A DNA stretch of 64,000 bases from Flexilinea sp. Lineage in GTDB: Bacteria > Chloroflexota > Anaerolineae > Anaerolineales > Anaerolineaceae. The stretch spans positions 1 to 64,000 of the forward strand of contig JAFRIR010000150.1 in NCBI GenBank assembly GCA_017432685.1, in the 5' to 3' direction. Below, piece by piece: positions 51,151 to 59,929 of the stretch. The translations under genes were made by a program, and so were the position numbers. How positions within the stretch are numbered: position 1 is the first letter of the stretch; each line of letters opens with the position of its first letter. The notes under the pieces are model-generated. The model was not told the DNA's origin and searched no databases. It saw nothing but the letters and a program-made list of their open reading frames with translations.

Positions 51151-52710
51151 TTATTCTTCGACATAAGCGCGGGCCCAGAAGTGGTTGCCGCCGCCGGCGA
51201 ACAGGACGCCCGGTTCATCATAAGAATCGGAAACAACAAGACCCTTGTTGTATGCAATGACGAGGTCCGGAACATAAAGCGGGACCTGATAGACCTTTTC
51301 AGCCATGTAATTCTGATAATCATAGCTGTACTGCAGGCGCTTGTCCTGATCCATCTCGGTGAGAACTTTGTCTGCCAGGTCATCGACGACCGGATCGCTC
51401 AGTTGCGCATAGTTGGTCGGGAAACCGGTGTAGAACAGTTCGCGATAGGTTTCATCCACGCGGGCACCGATGTTCCAGCGCCACAGGAACATCTGCTGAT
51501 GTCCGGCAGCACATTCGGTCTTCAGGGTAGCCTGGTCCATGGACTTGATGTCAACATTAATGCCGATTTCTTTCAGGTTCGCCTGAATGATCGGGGCGAT
51601 GGTCTTGTACGGATCGTCGGTCGGAGTGAAGAGCTCAACAGTTAATTCACCCGGCTTGTAACCGGCTTCTTCGAGAAGGGATTTCGCGCGTTCCACGTCA
51701 TAGGTGTAGCCTTCAATCTGGTCATTGTCCAGGAAGGACCAGGCACCACGGTTCAGAACAGAAGTCTGCCATTTGCCGAGGTCATCGAGGACGATCGCGA
51801 TGACGGTTTCCTTGTCGACTGCGCAGGAAACAGCCTGGCGGAGCTTTTCATTGGTGAACGGATCTTTCGCAACGTTCATGCCAAGGTAGAACAGTCTGGT
51901 TCCGGCCTGGGTGTGGACGGTCACGTTCTCATCGTCTTCCAGGAAGCGCAGATCTGTTACAGGGGGATCCACACAGACATCAATTTCACCGTTCTGCAGG
52001 GCAATGGCACGCTGGGAAGCTTCCAGCAGGAACTTAAAGGTGATTTCATTCGCGTAGCTGGGACGGTTTTCCTTGTTCCAGTAATCTTCATTTTTGACAA
52101 AAGTCACATACTGACCTTCCTGCCATTCTTTGAAAATGTATGGACCAGAACCGACAAGCCACGGTTCGGCATTGTTCGCATCTTCATAAGCTGCCTTGGA
52201 CTGGATCGCAAGCGGATAGGAACCGAAGTTGTAGATCAACTCATTGCTGTAGGCAGAAGTGGTGACCTGGACAGTGTAATCGTCGATCTTGCTGACATCG
52301 GTGACCAGACCCAGCTGACCGGAAACCTTGGACAGGGTCGGATCATCACTGCGTGCACGGTTGAGGGTGAAGACTACATCATCTGCGGTCAGAGGAGTGC
52401 CGTTGTTGAATTTTACATTCGGGTTCAGATGGAACACCAGGTGTGTTTCATCGGTCCATTCCCAGCTTTCAGCAACTTCAGGATAAATTGTATAACCATG
52501 ACCATTATCCAGGAACACAAGGCGTTCGTGCGTAAGCGCGAAACAGTTGTTGTTGATCTGGTCATTCTGCATCATCGGATTCAATTCATTGATTTCCTGA
52601 GCGACACCGATGACAAGATCGTTCTTGATGGTTCCTTCAGCAAGCACGCCGGAGAAACCAAAGACTGTCACCATAATGACAGCAAGTACCGCCAAAAAGA
52701 CTTTCTTCAT
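51151..52710 (-). CDS. oppA: Peptide-binding extracellular protein, SBP family 5
   Basis: 519 aa. Signal peptide 1-24 (KKVFLAVLAVIMVTVFGFSGVLA), no lipobox cysteine, so it is released or held without lipid. LVIGVAQEINELNPMMQND, WTDETHLVFHLNPNVKFNNGTPLTADDVVF and GSGPYIFKEWQEGQYVTFVKNEDYW are diagnostic. First gene of the five-gene opp operon; GGAGG precedes the ATG. Peptide (possibly dipeptide or nickel) specificity cannot be read. Confidence 0.93.
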   Translation of the reverse strand: MKKVFLAVLAVIMVTVFGFSGVLAEGTIKNDLVIGVAQEINELNPMMQNDQINNNCFALTHERLVFLDNGHGYTIYPEVAESWEWTDETHLVFHLNPNVKFNNGTPLTADDVVFTLNRARSDDPTLSKVSGQLGLVTDVSKIDDYTVQVTTSAYSNELIYNFGSYPLAIQSKAAYEDANNAEPWLVGSGPYIFKEWQEGQYVTFVKNEDYWNKENRPSYANEITFKFLLEASQRAIALQNGEIDVCVDPPVTDLRFLEDDENVTVHTQAGTRLFYLGMNVAKDPFTNEKLRQAVSCAVDKETVIAIVLDDLGKWQTSVLNRGAWSFLDNDQIEGYTYDVERAKSLLEEAGYKPGELTVELFTPTDDPYKTIAPIIQANLKEIGINVDIKSMDQATLKTECAAGHQQMFLWRWNIGARVDETYRELFYTGFPTNYAQLSDPVVDDLADKVLTEMDQDKRLQYSYDYQNYMAEKVYQVPLYVPDLVIAYNKGLVVSDSYDEPGVLFAGGGNHFWARAYVEE

Positions 52711-52851
52711 GTATCTGCCTCCAAAAAAAATTTTATTTTAAAACACATCTCAGAAAAAGACGTGTCTTCCTAAAGTTATCTTATTTTAACGTGAAATGAT
52801 TCATTTGTAAAGAGATTTTTTCCACGTAAAATTGATGTTTTAGAAGCCCCC

Positions 52852-53463
52852 TTATTTTTGTGAAGAATATCCTTTGATTGTCAAGGCTTCTCCCAATGTT
52901 TCTGCCTTTTGAAGTGTAAATCGGAATATCGGCACCAGGAGTGGGATCATTCCTTTTATTTTTGATTTCAGACTGCCATGCATCCAATCAGCCCCACGCG
53001 CCTCTTGGGCAGTACGAATTTCGTGAAAAGAGTCCTGCAATAACGGAAGGAATCCGGCAGCAATCATTATTGAGATCAAATATTCCTTATTTACATGAAA
53101 CTTATTCTCGGCACACTCCATTAATTCTTCCGGAGCGGTGGTAAAAATAAAAACCTGTGCAAGGATAACAATTGCGTACAGACGTAAAAAAACGGGAAGT
53201 GCAGTGATCCAACCACGGGACAATGCGTTAAACACAAAACCTGTCAGCAGGAGCGCCAGGATATACCTTGTTTTCAGAAATAACTTTTTCGGGTGAATTC
53301 CGGCGGCGATAGCGATGACTATACTAAGGCAGAAAAATATAACAGCAAAAACCGGTTTTTGTACAGTAAGTCCTGTCAGTATAAAAATGATCATTCCGAT
53401 TATTTTTACACAAGCCGGTATGCGGTGTATAAGTGACTTTCCGGCTTTATATTGACTGTACAT
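52852..53463 (-). CDS. ecfT: ECF transporter T component
   Basis: 203 aa CbiQ/EcfT-family membrane coupling protein, about five helices (IIGMIIFILTGLTV, AVIFFCLSIVIAIAAG). The C-terminal coupling helices contain the Ala-Arg-Gly signature (AQEARGADW) that contacts the ATPases. It overlaps the ATPase gene by 17 bp. Last gene of a flavin-related operon. Confidence 0.9.
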   Translation of the reverse strand: MYSQYKAGKSLIHRIPACVKIIGMIIFILTGLTVQKPVFAVIFFCLSIVIAIAAGIHPKKLFLKTRYILALLLTGFVFNALSRGWITALPVFLRLYAIVILAQVFIFTTAPEELMECAENKFHVNKEYLISIMIAAGFLPLLQDSFHEIRTAQEARGADWMHGSLKSKIKGMIPLLVPIFRFTLQKAETLGEALTIKGYSSQK

Positions 53464-54853
53464 TCAACCTCCCCGTCCCGGAGATCAAAACAGTTCGTCC
53501 GTTTGCAACATAATTTCGAATCATTTGATTGATGAACACGATCCCTTCCGCATCGATTTCAGCGTAAGGATCATCCAGCAGAAGTATCTCAGGTTCGGCT
53601 GAAATGATCCCGGCAAGAGCAGCTTTTCGCTTTTCTCCGCTTGACAGTGTAAACGGGGAACGTCTCCACAGGTTTTCCTGAAGACCAACCATTCGCAGCG
53701 CATTTTCGCAGCAGTCATTCAATCCGGAAGCGTCGATCCCCAAATTTTTCGGAGCATAGGCTGTATCCTCCCAGACCGTATCAGCGAAAAGCTGTCTTTC
53801 GGCATGCTGCCCCATGAAACCGATCTTTTTTCGAATTTCTTTGATCGTTCCGCCGGATATCTTTGAGCCGGAAGCAGGCAGCGTTATATCCGCAATTTGA
53901 ATCATTCCACTCTTATGGCGCATCAGCCCGGCCATCAGAAGCATCAGTGTGCTTTTGCCTGATCCGGAGCAGCCTGACAAATAATACAATGTCCCCTTTT
54001 TTATAGAACAGCTCTGCCGGACAAAGACATCTTTTTCCGGATAGGAGAAGGAGACGTATTCAAGCCGCAGAACCTCAGGCTGAATTTTTGACTCATTGGA
54101 CCCTTTCGGGACAAATCCGGTCAGAACCATGTCATTCCTGCCGGAAATGATCTGAACGTCCTGCTTTATGAAGCATCCGTTGCTGAGAAGGTTTAACACC
54201 GGATGACGTTCATTTCCGGTTTCTGCAAGTTCCGGAACAGCCGGGGTAATTCTGCCTTGATCCAGACGATATACAGTATCTGTCAACTCCAGAATTTCAG
54301 GTTCATGTGTTGTAATGATGATGGAACGGTTTTGCGATTTTACCTCCCTGATCATCCTGGAAAAAATCGCACAAGCTGTTAGCGGGTCCTGATGGGAAAA
54401 TGCCTCATCAAGCAGCAGAAGGTCAGGCTTTTGTGACCAGATACTGAGAAGCGCGGCACGTTCCGCAGTTCCGGCGCTCATCCATCTGTAGATTTTTGTC
54501 TCTTCTTCCTGAAGCTCAAAAAATGAAAGCAGTTTGTGATATATCTCGTCAGATAGGGTCTGATGCAGGTTCTTGAATCCGAATTCCACGTCTTTCCTGA
54601 GGCCTGAAAAAACCAAATTGTCTTTTGCATGCTGAAAAACCAACCCGATCTGAATTGCACGTGTCGTCTCCCGGAATTTTCCGTTTCCGTCCGGGTCCAG
54701 TCCGGCAACATATCGTAGCAGTGTAGTTTTTCCGGTTCCGTTGCCCCCACACAGGCCAATCACCTCTCCACGTGCACAGCTGAGATCAATGGCGCTTTCC
54801 GGTAAATGCCGAAGCTTTATTGACTCAAGTCTAAAAAGCGGTTCTTTAATCAT
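53447..54853 (-). CDS. Fused double ATPase of an ECF transporter (EcfA-A)
   Basis: 468 aa with two ABC domains in one chain, in place of the usual separate EcfA1 and EcfA2. Domain 1: Walker A GGNGTGKTT, signature MSAGTAERA, Walker B LLLLDEAFS. Domain 2: Walker A GCSGSGKST, signature LSSGEKRKAALAG, Walker B LLLDDPYAEID, where the usual catalytic Glu is Asp. The second site may be hydrolytically weaker. It lies between the Gx protein and EcfT genes. Confidence 0.9.
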   Translation of the reverse strand: MIKEPLFRLESIKLRHLPESAIDLSCARGEVIGLCGGNGTGKTTLLRYVAGLDPDGNGKFRETTRAIQIGLVFQHAKDNLVFSGLRKDVEFGFKNLHQTLSDEIYHKLLSFFELQEEETKIYRWMSAGTAERAALLSIWSQKPDLLLLDEAFSHQDPLTACAIFSRMIREVKSQNRSIIITTHEPEILELTDTVYRLDQGRITPAVPELAETGNERHPVLNLLSNGCFIKQDVQIISGRNDMVLTGFVPKGSNESKIQPEVLRLEYVSFSYPEKDVFVRQSCSIKKGTLYYLSGCSGSGKSTLMLLMAGLMRHKSGMIQIADITLPASGSKISGGTIKEIRKKIGFMGQHAERQLFADTVWEDTAYAPKNLGIDASGLNDCCENALRMVGLQENLWRRSPFTLSSGEKRKAALAGIISAEPEILLLDDPYAEIDAEGIVFINQMIRNYVANGRTVLISGTGRLNVQSI

Positions 54854-54865
54854 AAGGGCTTCCTG

Positions 54866-55384
54866 TCACAGGACTTTTCTGAGAATTGCACCGGAGACAG
54901 TCCCTGTAACGAGTCCTGCGATAATTCCGCTCAGGATCAGAACAGGCATGTAATGAATCACACTCATGTTTTGGAGCAAAACGGCTGCCACAACACATTG
55001 AGCGGCGTTGTGAGAAACAGCACCTGCTACACTGATGCCCATCAAGCCAAAATTTCCGGTTCCTGATAAAAGCTTCATTACCAAAATGCTCAGAAGGGCT
55101 CCGCTGAGGCTGTAAATCATCATAGCGGGATTGCCAAAGAGAATAGCGGACAGAATGATCCTCAAAAGACTGATGATGAGTGTATCTTTCAGACCAAGAA
55201 CTTCCAGTGCATAGAGTGTTACAATATTTGCAAGTCCAAGCTTTATCCCGGGAATTGAACTGAAAAAGGGAATGAAACTTTCAATGTAAGAAAGGATCAT
55301 CGCCAGTGCGATCAGACATCCCCTCAGCGCGACCTTTTTGTTGCTGCTCAGTCTTTCCGGATCATTCTCCATTACTGACCTCAA
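54866..55384 (-). CDS. Gx transporter family membrane protein
   Basis: 172 aa; a start at Met5 (55372) is also possible. It belongs to the small membrane family often annotated as heptaprenyl diphosphate synthase component I: ALAMILSYIESFIPFFSSIPGIKLGLANIVTLYAL is the signature, with about five helices. It resembles ECF S-components and is commonly found with NusG-II and ApbE genes in flavin-based redox loci. It is probably the substrate-binding component of the ECF system encoded just downstream (inference). Overlaps the NusG-II gene by 23 bp. Confidence 0.88.
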   Translation of the reverse strand: MRSVMENDPERLSSNKKVALRGCLIALAMILSYIESFIPFFSSIPGIKLGLANIVTLYALEVLGLKDTLIISLLRIILSAILFGNPAMMIYSLSGALLSILVMKLLSGTGNFGLMGISVAGAVSHNAAQCVVAAVLLQNMSVIHYMPVLILSGIIAGLVTGTVSGAILRKVL

Positions 55385-55724
55385 TAATCAATTTATGGGG
55401 GAGGCAAATGATCGTTTCTCCCGGTTTGGAAATTGCGCCCTGTTTTTCACAGCGTTTGTCGGGGCAATCCGCATCCCGCACATACACCTGATGGTTTTCG
55501 ATCACTACGGTATTGGAACCCAGCTCATTCGATACAGTATAGGACGTGTCTTGAGAAAGAGGCAGCTCCTTGATGAGCTGATTGTCAGAATACAGTAAAA
55601 CACTGGTCCTGGTCCCTTTCCGATGCATAAAATATAAACAGGCCGCAATAATAGCCGGGATCAGGATGATGATCAGATCTCTTTTGGTGATCAGTTTTTT
55701 TGGGGCAGTGGTTTTCCGGTCCAT
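55362..55724 (-). CDS. NusG domain II membrane-anchored protein
   Basis: 120 aa. One N-terminal membrane helix (RDLIIILIPAIIAACLYFM), then an extracytoplasmic beta domain with the signature DADCPDKRCEKQGAISKPGETIICLPHKL, typical of the NusG-II proteins encoded next to Gx and ApbE genes. The two cysteines in CPDKRC may form a disulfide or bind a cofactor. It is not a transcription elongation factor. Confidence 0.9.
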   Translation of the reverse strand: MDRKTTAPKKLITKRDLIIILIPAIIAACLYFMHRKGTRTSVLLYSDNQLIKELPLSQDTSYTVSNELGSNTVVIENHQVYVRDADCPDKRCEKQGAISKPGETIICLPHKLIIEVSNGE

Positions 55725-55727
55725 TTC

Positions 55728-56837
55728 TCATTCCATATTTTTCAATGTATATGCTGAATTTGTAAGAGAAAAAATCCCTTTCAGACCTTGTGAAATGAAC
55801 ACCTCATTTCTCTTTGTGACAAACACAGCTTCTGCCTGATAATACTGCAATAAATCAGCTGATCCTTCGATTCCAAGCAGATAGCAGGCTGTGGATAACG
55901 CGTCGGAAGCCAAGCCGCTGTTTTGGGTTATGATCGTTGCTGAGAGCAGGTCTCCTTCCGCGGGATAAAGCGTCCGTCCGTCGATGATGTGTTCATAGAT
56001 TCTACCGTTGCTTTCTGTGTATTTTTCATATCCGCCTGAAGTTGAGATGTAATACGTTCTTTCGGCGCCGCCCTCAAGTGAAAGCAGACCGATATAATCC
56101 GCAGGCCCGCCTGCCGGGTCCCTTACTCCGATCTGCCAGTGTGAGTCCTTTTCACCATAAGCAAGAATGCTGCCGCCGGCTGCAAAAACAGCGCCTTTTG
56201 TTTCGGATCCTTTAAGAATTGATGTCGCAGCGTCCAGAACATATCCTTTCCCGACGGCGCCAAGATCGATTTGAACTTCCGGCCGGTCTTTTTGTAATAA
56301 AAATGCTCCATCCTGCGCCTGAGTCAGATGTAACAAATTGATTCCGGTATATCTTCCGGTCTCCCTGACCGAGTCAACCGAAGGCGGTTCGTATGGTTCC
56401 TTCCCGTCATAGGATTCAATTCCCCAGATACTGATAAGCGGACGAAGTGTGATATCCAATGCCGAACCTGACCGGGATGATACCTCTATTGCATCGCGGA
56501 TCACCCCGCCCAGTTCATCAGAAACCGGAATCGGTGTGGTTTGGGTTGATTGGTTAAAATGATTGGTCTCGGAGGTTTCACTGCGCCAGGATAAGAGGTC
56601 TTTATCAATTTTTTCAGTCTCGTCGAAAATCTGCAATATCTGCCGGTTCAGATCATCTTTTACCTCAGATTCCGATCGCCCTTTTCTTCCCGCATAGGAG
56701 GTTATGGAAACAACGGTCCCCATTGCGATCCCAGTCTTCGTGACAGATACGGTTTGATCCGGCATAAAGCTGCATCCGCCAAACAGTACAGCGAGAATTT
56801 GAAGAAATATAAATTTTGATATTTTTTTTATTTCCAT
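55728..56837 (-). CDS. apbE: FAD:protein FMN transferase (ApbE) lipoprotein
   Basis: Extracytoplasmic enzyme that attaches FMN covalently to threonine residues of target proteins. 369 aa. Lipobox LFGGC near residues 19-23, so it is anchored outside the membrane. GTVVSITSYAG, LISIWG, VQIDLGAVGKGYVLDAA, GAVFAAGGSILAYGEK (FAD site) and ISTSGGYEKYTESNGRIYEHIIDGRTLYPA, with the metal-binding aspartates further on (ASDALSTA), are diagnostic. First gene of the operon, divergent from the iron operon. No target with an FMN-binding domain is in the window. Confidence 0.95.
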   Translation of the reverse strand: MEIKKISKFIFLQILAVLFGGCSFMPDQTVSVTKTGIAMGTVVSITSYAGRKGRSESEVKDDLNRQILQIFDETEKIDKDLLSWRSETSETNHFNQSTQTTPIPVSDELGGVIRDAIEVSSRSGSALDITLRPLISIWGIESYDGKEPYEPPSVDSVRETGRYTGINLLHLTQAQDGAFLLQKDRPEVQIDLGAVGKGYVLDAATSILKGSETKGAVFAAGGSILAYGEKDSHWQIGVRDPAGGPADYIGLLSLEGGAERTYYISTSGGYEKYTESNGRIYEHIIDGRTLYPAEGDLLSATIITQNSGLASDALSTACYLLGIEGSADLLQYYQAEAVFVTKRNEVFISQGLKGIFSLTNSAYTLKNME

Positions 56838-57063
56838 GATCAGTTTCTGTGTGTATCGATTCTTTTTCTGTTCGCCACAAATTAGTACATTGAGATAGAA
56901 CCAACTAACTTATGTGATTATAATTCGGATTCCTGATAATGATTCTTTTTCAAACAGGGAAATGACGACATAATAAAGACCTTTTTGTAAATAATTCTTT
57001 CCGGAAATGGTTGTTCAATATTATTGTTGGCTATTAGTTGTAACTAATTTTCATGGAATATTC

Positions 57064-57092
57064 TTGACAGGAAAATAAGATGAAATTATAGT
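57064..57092 (+). promoter_or_regulatory. Promoter of the iron uptake operon
   Basis: TTGACA (57064-57069) and TATAGT (57087-57092), 17-bp spacing; transcription would start near 57099, at the edge of the first DtxR-like box. Confidence 0.75.
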
Positions 57093-57100
57093 TATAACGC

Positions 57101-57119
57101 TTCAGTTAGAATAACCTAA
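57101..57119. promoter_or_regulatory. DtxR/IdeR-like operator 1
   Basis: ttcagttagaataacctaa matches the known consensus TTAGGTTAGSCTAACCTAA at 15 of the 18 non-central positions. It covers the predicted transcription start, so an iron- or manganese-loaded DtxR-family repressor would block the operon. That this regulator acts here is inference. Confidence 0.65.
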
Positions 57120-57143
57120 CATAATGAAGCTTTTATAAAGGTT

Positions 57144-57162
57144 ACAGGTTAGTTTAAGCTAA
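57144..57162. promoter_or_regulatory. DtxR/IdeR-like operator 2
   Basis: acaggttagtttaagctaa matches the same consensus at 14 of 18 non-central positions and lies 25 bp further downstream in the leader. Confidence 0.55.
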
Positions 57163-57196
57163 TTAACTGGCGCGAATTTTGAGAAAGGTGAAAAAT

Positions 57197-59047
57197 ATGG
57201 AGCAGAAAAAGAGTTTCTCAGATCAAATTCCGATGATGCTTGTCATTCTGATGGTGCTGATCCTGATGGTTCCGACCGTCTTAACCATCATCGACAACGC
57301 GAAATCCGGAGGCAAGCGGAATACAACGGGCGAAACCGTAACCGTTTCTGAAGAAAAGTTTTACCTGACATGGAAAGAATACACTGAAGCGCACGGGATC
57401 ACGAACTGGAACTGGAATGACGCCGCTCTTGCGATTGAAAAAATCGCAGTCCATGCTGGAGACCTGTATGAATCAGGTGACCTGAAGAATGCGTATGAAT
57501 ATGCAAAAGCCACCTATTGGGGTTATTACGAAACCACCGGCTTTGAACGCAACACCATGACCTCCATTTCCGGTGCCCGTGTCAGTGCGACCGAGCTGCA
57601 GTTCACCACCTTCCGAAAGGCAGTGAAAAAGGATCTCGGGGTCGAAACCGTCCGTGCCGAAGGCCAGAAACTGATTGATATGCTCAAGGAAGATGCACTG
57701 ATCCTCAGTCCGGAAGGTCCGATTGCAAATACCGCTGCTTCCGCAGAGACATTCTATTTGACCTGGAAAGAATACACCGAAGCGCACGGCATCACGAATT
57801 GGAACTGGAATGACGCAGCTCTTGCGATTGAAAAAATCGCAGTCCATGCAGGAGACCTGTATGAATCAGGTGACCTGAAGAATGCATATGAATATGCAAA
57901 AGCCACCTATTGGGGGTATTACGAAACCACCGGCTTTGAACGCAACACCATGACCTCCATCTCCGGTGCCCGTGTCAGTGCGACTGAATTGCAGTTCACC
58001 ACCTTCCGGAAGGCAGTGAAAAAGGATCTCGGGGTCGAAACCGTCCGTGCCGAAGGCCAAAAACTGGTCGATATGCTCAAAGAAGATGCGCTGATTCTCA
58101 GCCCGGAAGGTCCGATTGCAAATGTCAGCACAGCTGCAGCGGAAACAAATGAAGCGTCTGCTGAATCTTCAAAGGGCAGTGCTCTGGCAGTTTTTGCAGG
58201 CTCTTTCGGCATCATCCTGCGTGAAGGTCTGGAAGCGATCCTGATTGTCGGTGCGATCATTGCCTATCTGATTAAAACCGGCAATAAGGAAGGGGTCCGC
58301 CCGGTGTATATCGGCGCAGTACTGGCCATCGTATGCAGCTTTGCTTTAGCCGGTCTGCTCTCCTATCTGAAATCGATCAATCCGGAAACGACAATGACAC
58401 AGGAGATCATTGAAGGTATTGCCGCACTGACTGCGGTGGTCGTCCTCTTCTACGTCTCCAACTGGATGGTTTCCAAGTCTGAATCCGCCGCCTGGTCTAA
58501 ATATATCGAAGGCAAGGTCGCCGGGTCAGCCGAAGCGGGAAACATGTTTGCGCTTGGTTTCACTGCCTGGCTGGCTGTTTTCCGTGAAGGCGCTGAAGTG
58601 ATTTTGTTCTACCAACCGATGCTGAGTGAAGGCCATCCGAACATGGTATGGCTCGGTTTCGGGGCAGGATGCCTTGTGCTGGTCGTTGTCTTCCTGCTGA
58701 TCCGCTTTCTCTCAATTAAGATGCCGCTTAAACCGTTCTTTCTGGCGACTTCAATTCTGATGGCGGTTATGGCGATCTGTTTCATGGGCTCCGGCATCAA
58801 GGAACTGATGGAAGGCGGTGTGTTTGACGAATATATGAGCTGGATGACCCTTACACCAACCTGGCTTGCCTGGATCCCCTATAATGATGTGCTGGATGTA
58901 TTCGGAATTTATCCGCTGTTGGGAACGATCTTTTTCCAGCTGATGCTGACGATCATCACTGTGGTTACCTTCATCATCCAGATGAAACGGAACAAACAGA
59001 TGAGAGAAGAAGCAGCAAAGCAGGAGGCAGCAGGAGATAAGAAATAG
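57197..59047 (+). CDS. FTR1-family iron permease with duplicated N-terminal domain
   Basis: 616 aa from the ATG at 57197 (gaaaggtg upstream; an in-frame TTG six codons earlier is less likely). One N-terminal membrane helix (MMLVILMVLILMVPTVLTIID) is followed by two nearly identical extracytoplasmic domains of about 130 residues (about 52-180 and 184-313, each starting EKFYLTWKEYTEAHG or TFYLTWKEYTEAHG). The C-terminal half is the FTR1 permease with both REGxE iron-site motifs: REGLE (342-346) and REGAE (463-467), and about seven helices. It probably imports iron, Fe(III) or Fe(II), in concert with Tp34 and the ABC genes downstream. The last residues DKK-stop run into heptamer-like sequence. 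Confidence 0.95.
   Translation: MEQKKSFSDQIPMMLVILMVLILMVPTVLTIIDNAKSGGKRNTTGETVTVSEEKFYLTWKEYTEAHGITNWNWNDAALAIEKIAVHAGDLYESGDLKNAYEYAKATYWGYYETTGFERNTMTSISGARVSATELQFTTFRKAVKKDLGVETVRAEGQKLIDMLKEDALILSPEGPIANTAASAETFYLTWKEYTEAHGITNWNWNDAALAIEKIAVHAGDLYESGDLKNAYEYAKATYWGYYETTGFERNTMTSISGARVSATELQFTTFRKAVKKDLGVETVRAEGQKLVDMLKEDALILSPEGPIANVSTAAAETNEASAESSKGSALAVFAGSFGIILREGLEAILIVGAIIAYLIKTGNKEGVRPVYIGAVLAIVCSFALAGLLSYLKSINPETTMTQEIIEGIAALTAVVVLFYVSNWMVSKSESAAWSKYIEGKVAGSAEAGNMFALGFTAWLAVFREGAEVILFYQPMLSEGHPNMVWLGFGAGCLVLVVVFLLIRFLSIKMPLKPFFLATSILMAVMAICFMGSGIKELMEGGVFDEYMSWMTLTPTWLAWIPYNDVLDVFGIYPLLGTIFFQLMLTIITVVTFIIQMKRNKQMREEAAKQEAAGDKK
57350..58130 (+). repeat. In-gene tandem duplication of about 400 bp
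   Basis: Two head-to-tail units (about 57350-57735 and 57750-58130) within ftr1. Both nucleotide and protein sequence are nearly identical, differing at a small number of mostly silent positions, which marks a recent duplication or ongoing homogenisation. It could expand or contract by recombination. Confidence 0.9.
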
Positions 59048-59182
59048 GTTATAGGTAAAAACGAAACAGAAAGCAGATGTGGCGTGATTTCACCGACCAC
59101 AGACCACTAAAATCGTGAAAACGCTTGAGTCCGTAAAAGGACCGGGCTTTCAAAAAAAATAAATTTATAAGGAGTTTATATT

Positions 59183-59737
59183 ATGAAAAAAGCTTTACTT
59201 ATGCTGTTGACCGCTGTTATGGTTCTTTCCATGGCTGTTGTCGCTAACGCCCAGGATCTGGGTTTCACTGAATACCCGATCTTCGAAGATGAAGAAGTTG
59301 GCTTCATGAATGTTTCCGCTGTATATTTCCAGCCGGTTCCGATGTCCAACGGCAACGAAAACGTTGAAGATTTCGACATTCATCTTGAATGTGATGTCTC
59401 CGCAATGGAAAACGATCTGGGCTATGGCCTGGGTGACTGGGTTCCGTATCTGACCGTTGATTACGTTGTCACTTCCGAAACTGACGGTGAAGTTGCTGCT
59501 GAAGGTACCTTCATGGTCATGTCCGCTTCCGATGGCCCGCACTATGGCGCCAACATCAGCCTCAGCGAAGCTGACACCTACACCGTGAAATTCATCTTCC
59601 ACAATCCGGAAGAAAACGGTTATCTTGTCCACATCGATGCCGAAACCGGTCCCGGCGGCACCTTCGACGAATATTTCGCTGATGGCAATCTCGAAGTGGA
59701 AGTCGACGGTTGGGATTACACCCCACAGGAATGGTAA
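59183..59737 (+). CDS. Tp34/P19-family extracytoplasmic iron-binding protein
   Basis: 184 aa. Signal peptide 1-23 (KKALLMLLTAVMVLSMAVVANA). The mature protein has the Tp34/P19/FetP fold: FMNVSAVYFQPVPM, FDIHLECDVSAMENDLGYGLGDWVPYLTVDY and MVMSASDGPHYGANI carry the histidine, methionine and acidic metal ligands of that family. It delivers or oxidises iron (with copper in some members) for the FTR1 permease. A stem-loop follows at 59766. Confidence 0.92.
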   Translation: MKKALLMLLTAVMVLSMAVVANAQDLGFTEYPIFEDEEVGFMNVSAVYFQPVPMSNGNENVEDFDIHLECDVSAMENDLGYGLGDWVPYLTVDYVVTSETDGEVAAEGTFMVMSASDGPHYGANISLSEADTYTVKFIFHNPEENGYLVHIDAETGPGGTFDEYFADGNLEVEVDGWDYTPQEW

Positions 59738-59765
59738 TCTGCTGAATTTCAGCTGAATTGAGTAA

Positions 59766-59807
59766 CAAAATCCAGCGGACCATCCGAAAGACGTCCGCTG
59801 GATTTTG
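59766..59807 (+). terminator. Stem-loop between the Tp34 and DUF2318 genes
   Basis: A 15-bp stem (caaaatccagcggac with gtccgctggattttg) and 12-nt loop, followed by only a weak T-run. Probably an attenuator that lowers expression of the downstream genes relative to ftr1 and tp34. Confidence 0.6.
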
Positions 59808-59929
59808 AGCTTTCAAAGGTTTTCAGCAAAAACAGTTCCGGAAATATGCCGATGGAAACAGCAGCGGTTGTTTTCATCAGCAAATCTCAGGAACAAAGAA
59901 AATCCTGTGATACATAAGGAGGAAGCTGC

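Larger units (their letters stand above)
56838..57196. other. AT-rich divergent control region
   Basis: 359-bp non-coding region between the divergent apbE and ftr1 genes. It holds a minus-strand TATAAT (56917-56922) for apbE, with a half DtxR-like site (TTAGTTGG region) just downstream; a palindrome TTAGTT-GT-AACTAA at 57034-57047; the ftr1 promoter; and two DtxR-like boxes. No gene. Confidence 0.7.

Noticed and set aside
55362..55724. NusG-II protein as a transcription factor
   Set aside because: Only domain II with a membrane anchor and cysteines; no NGN or KOW domain.
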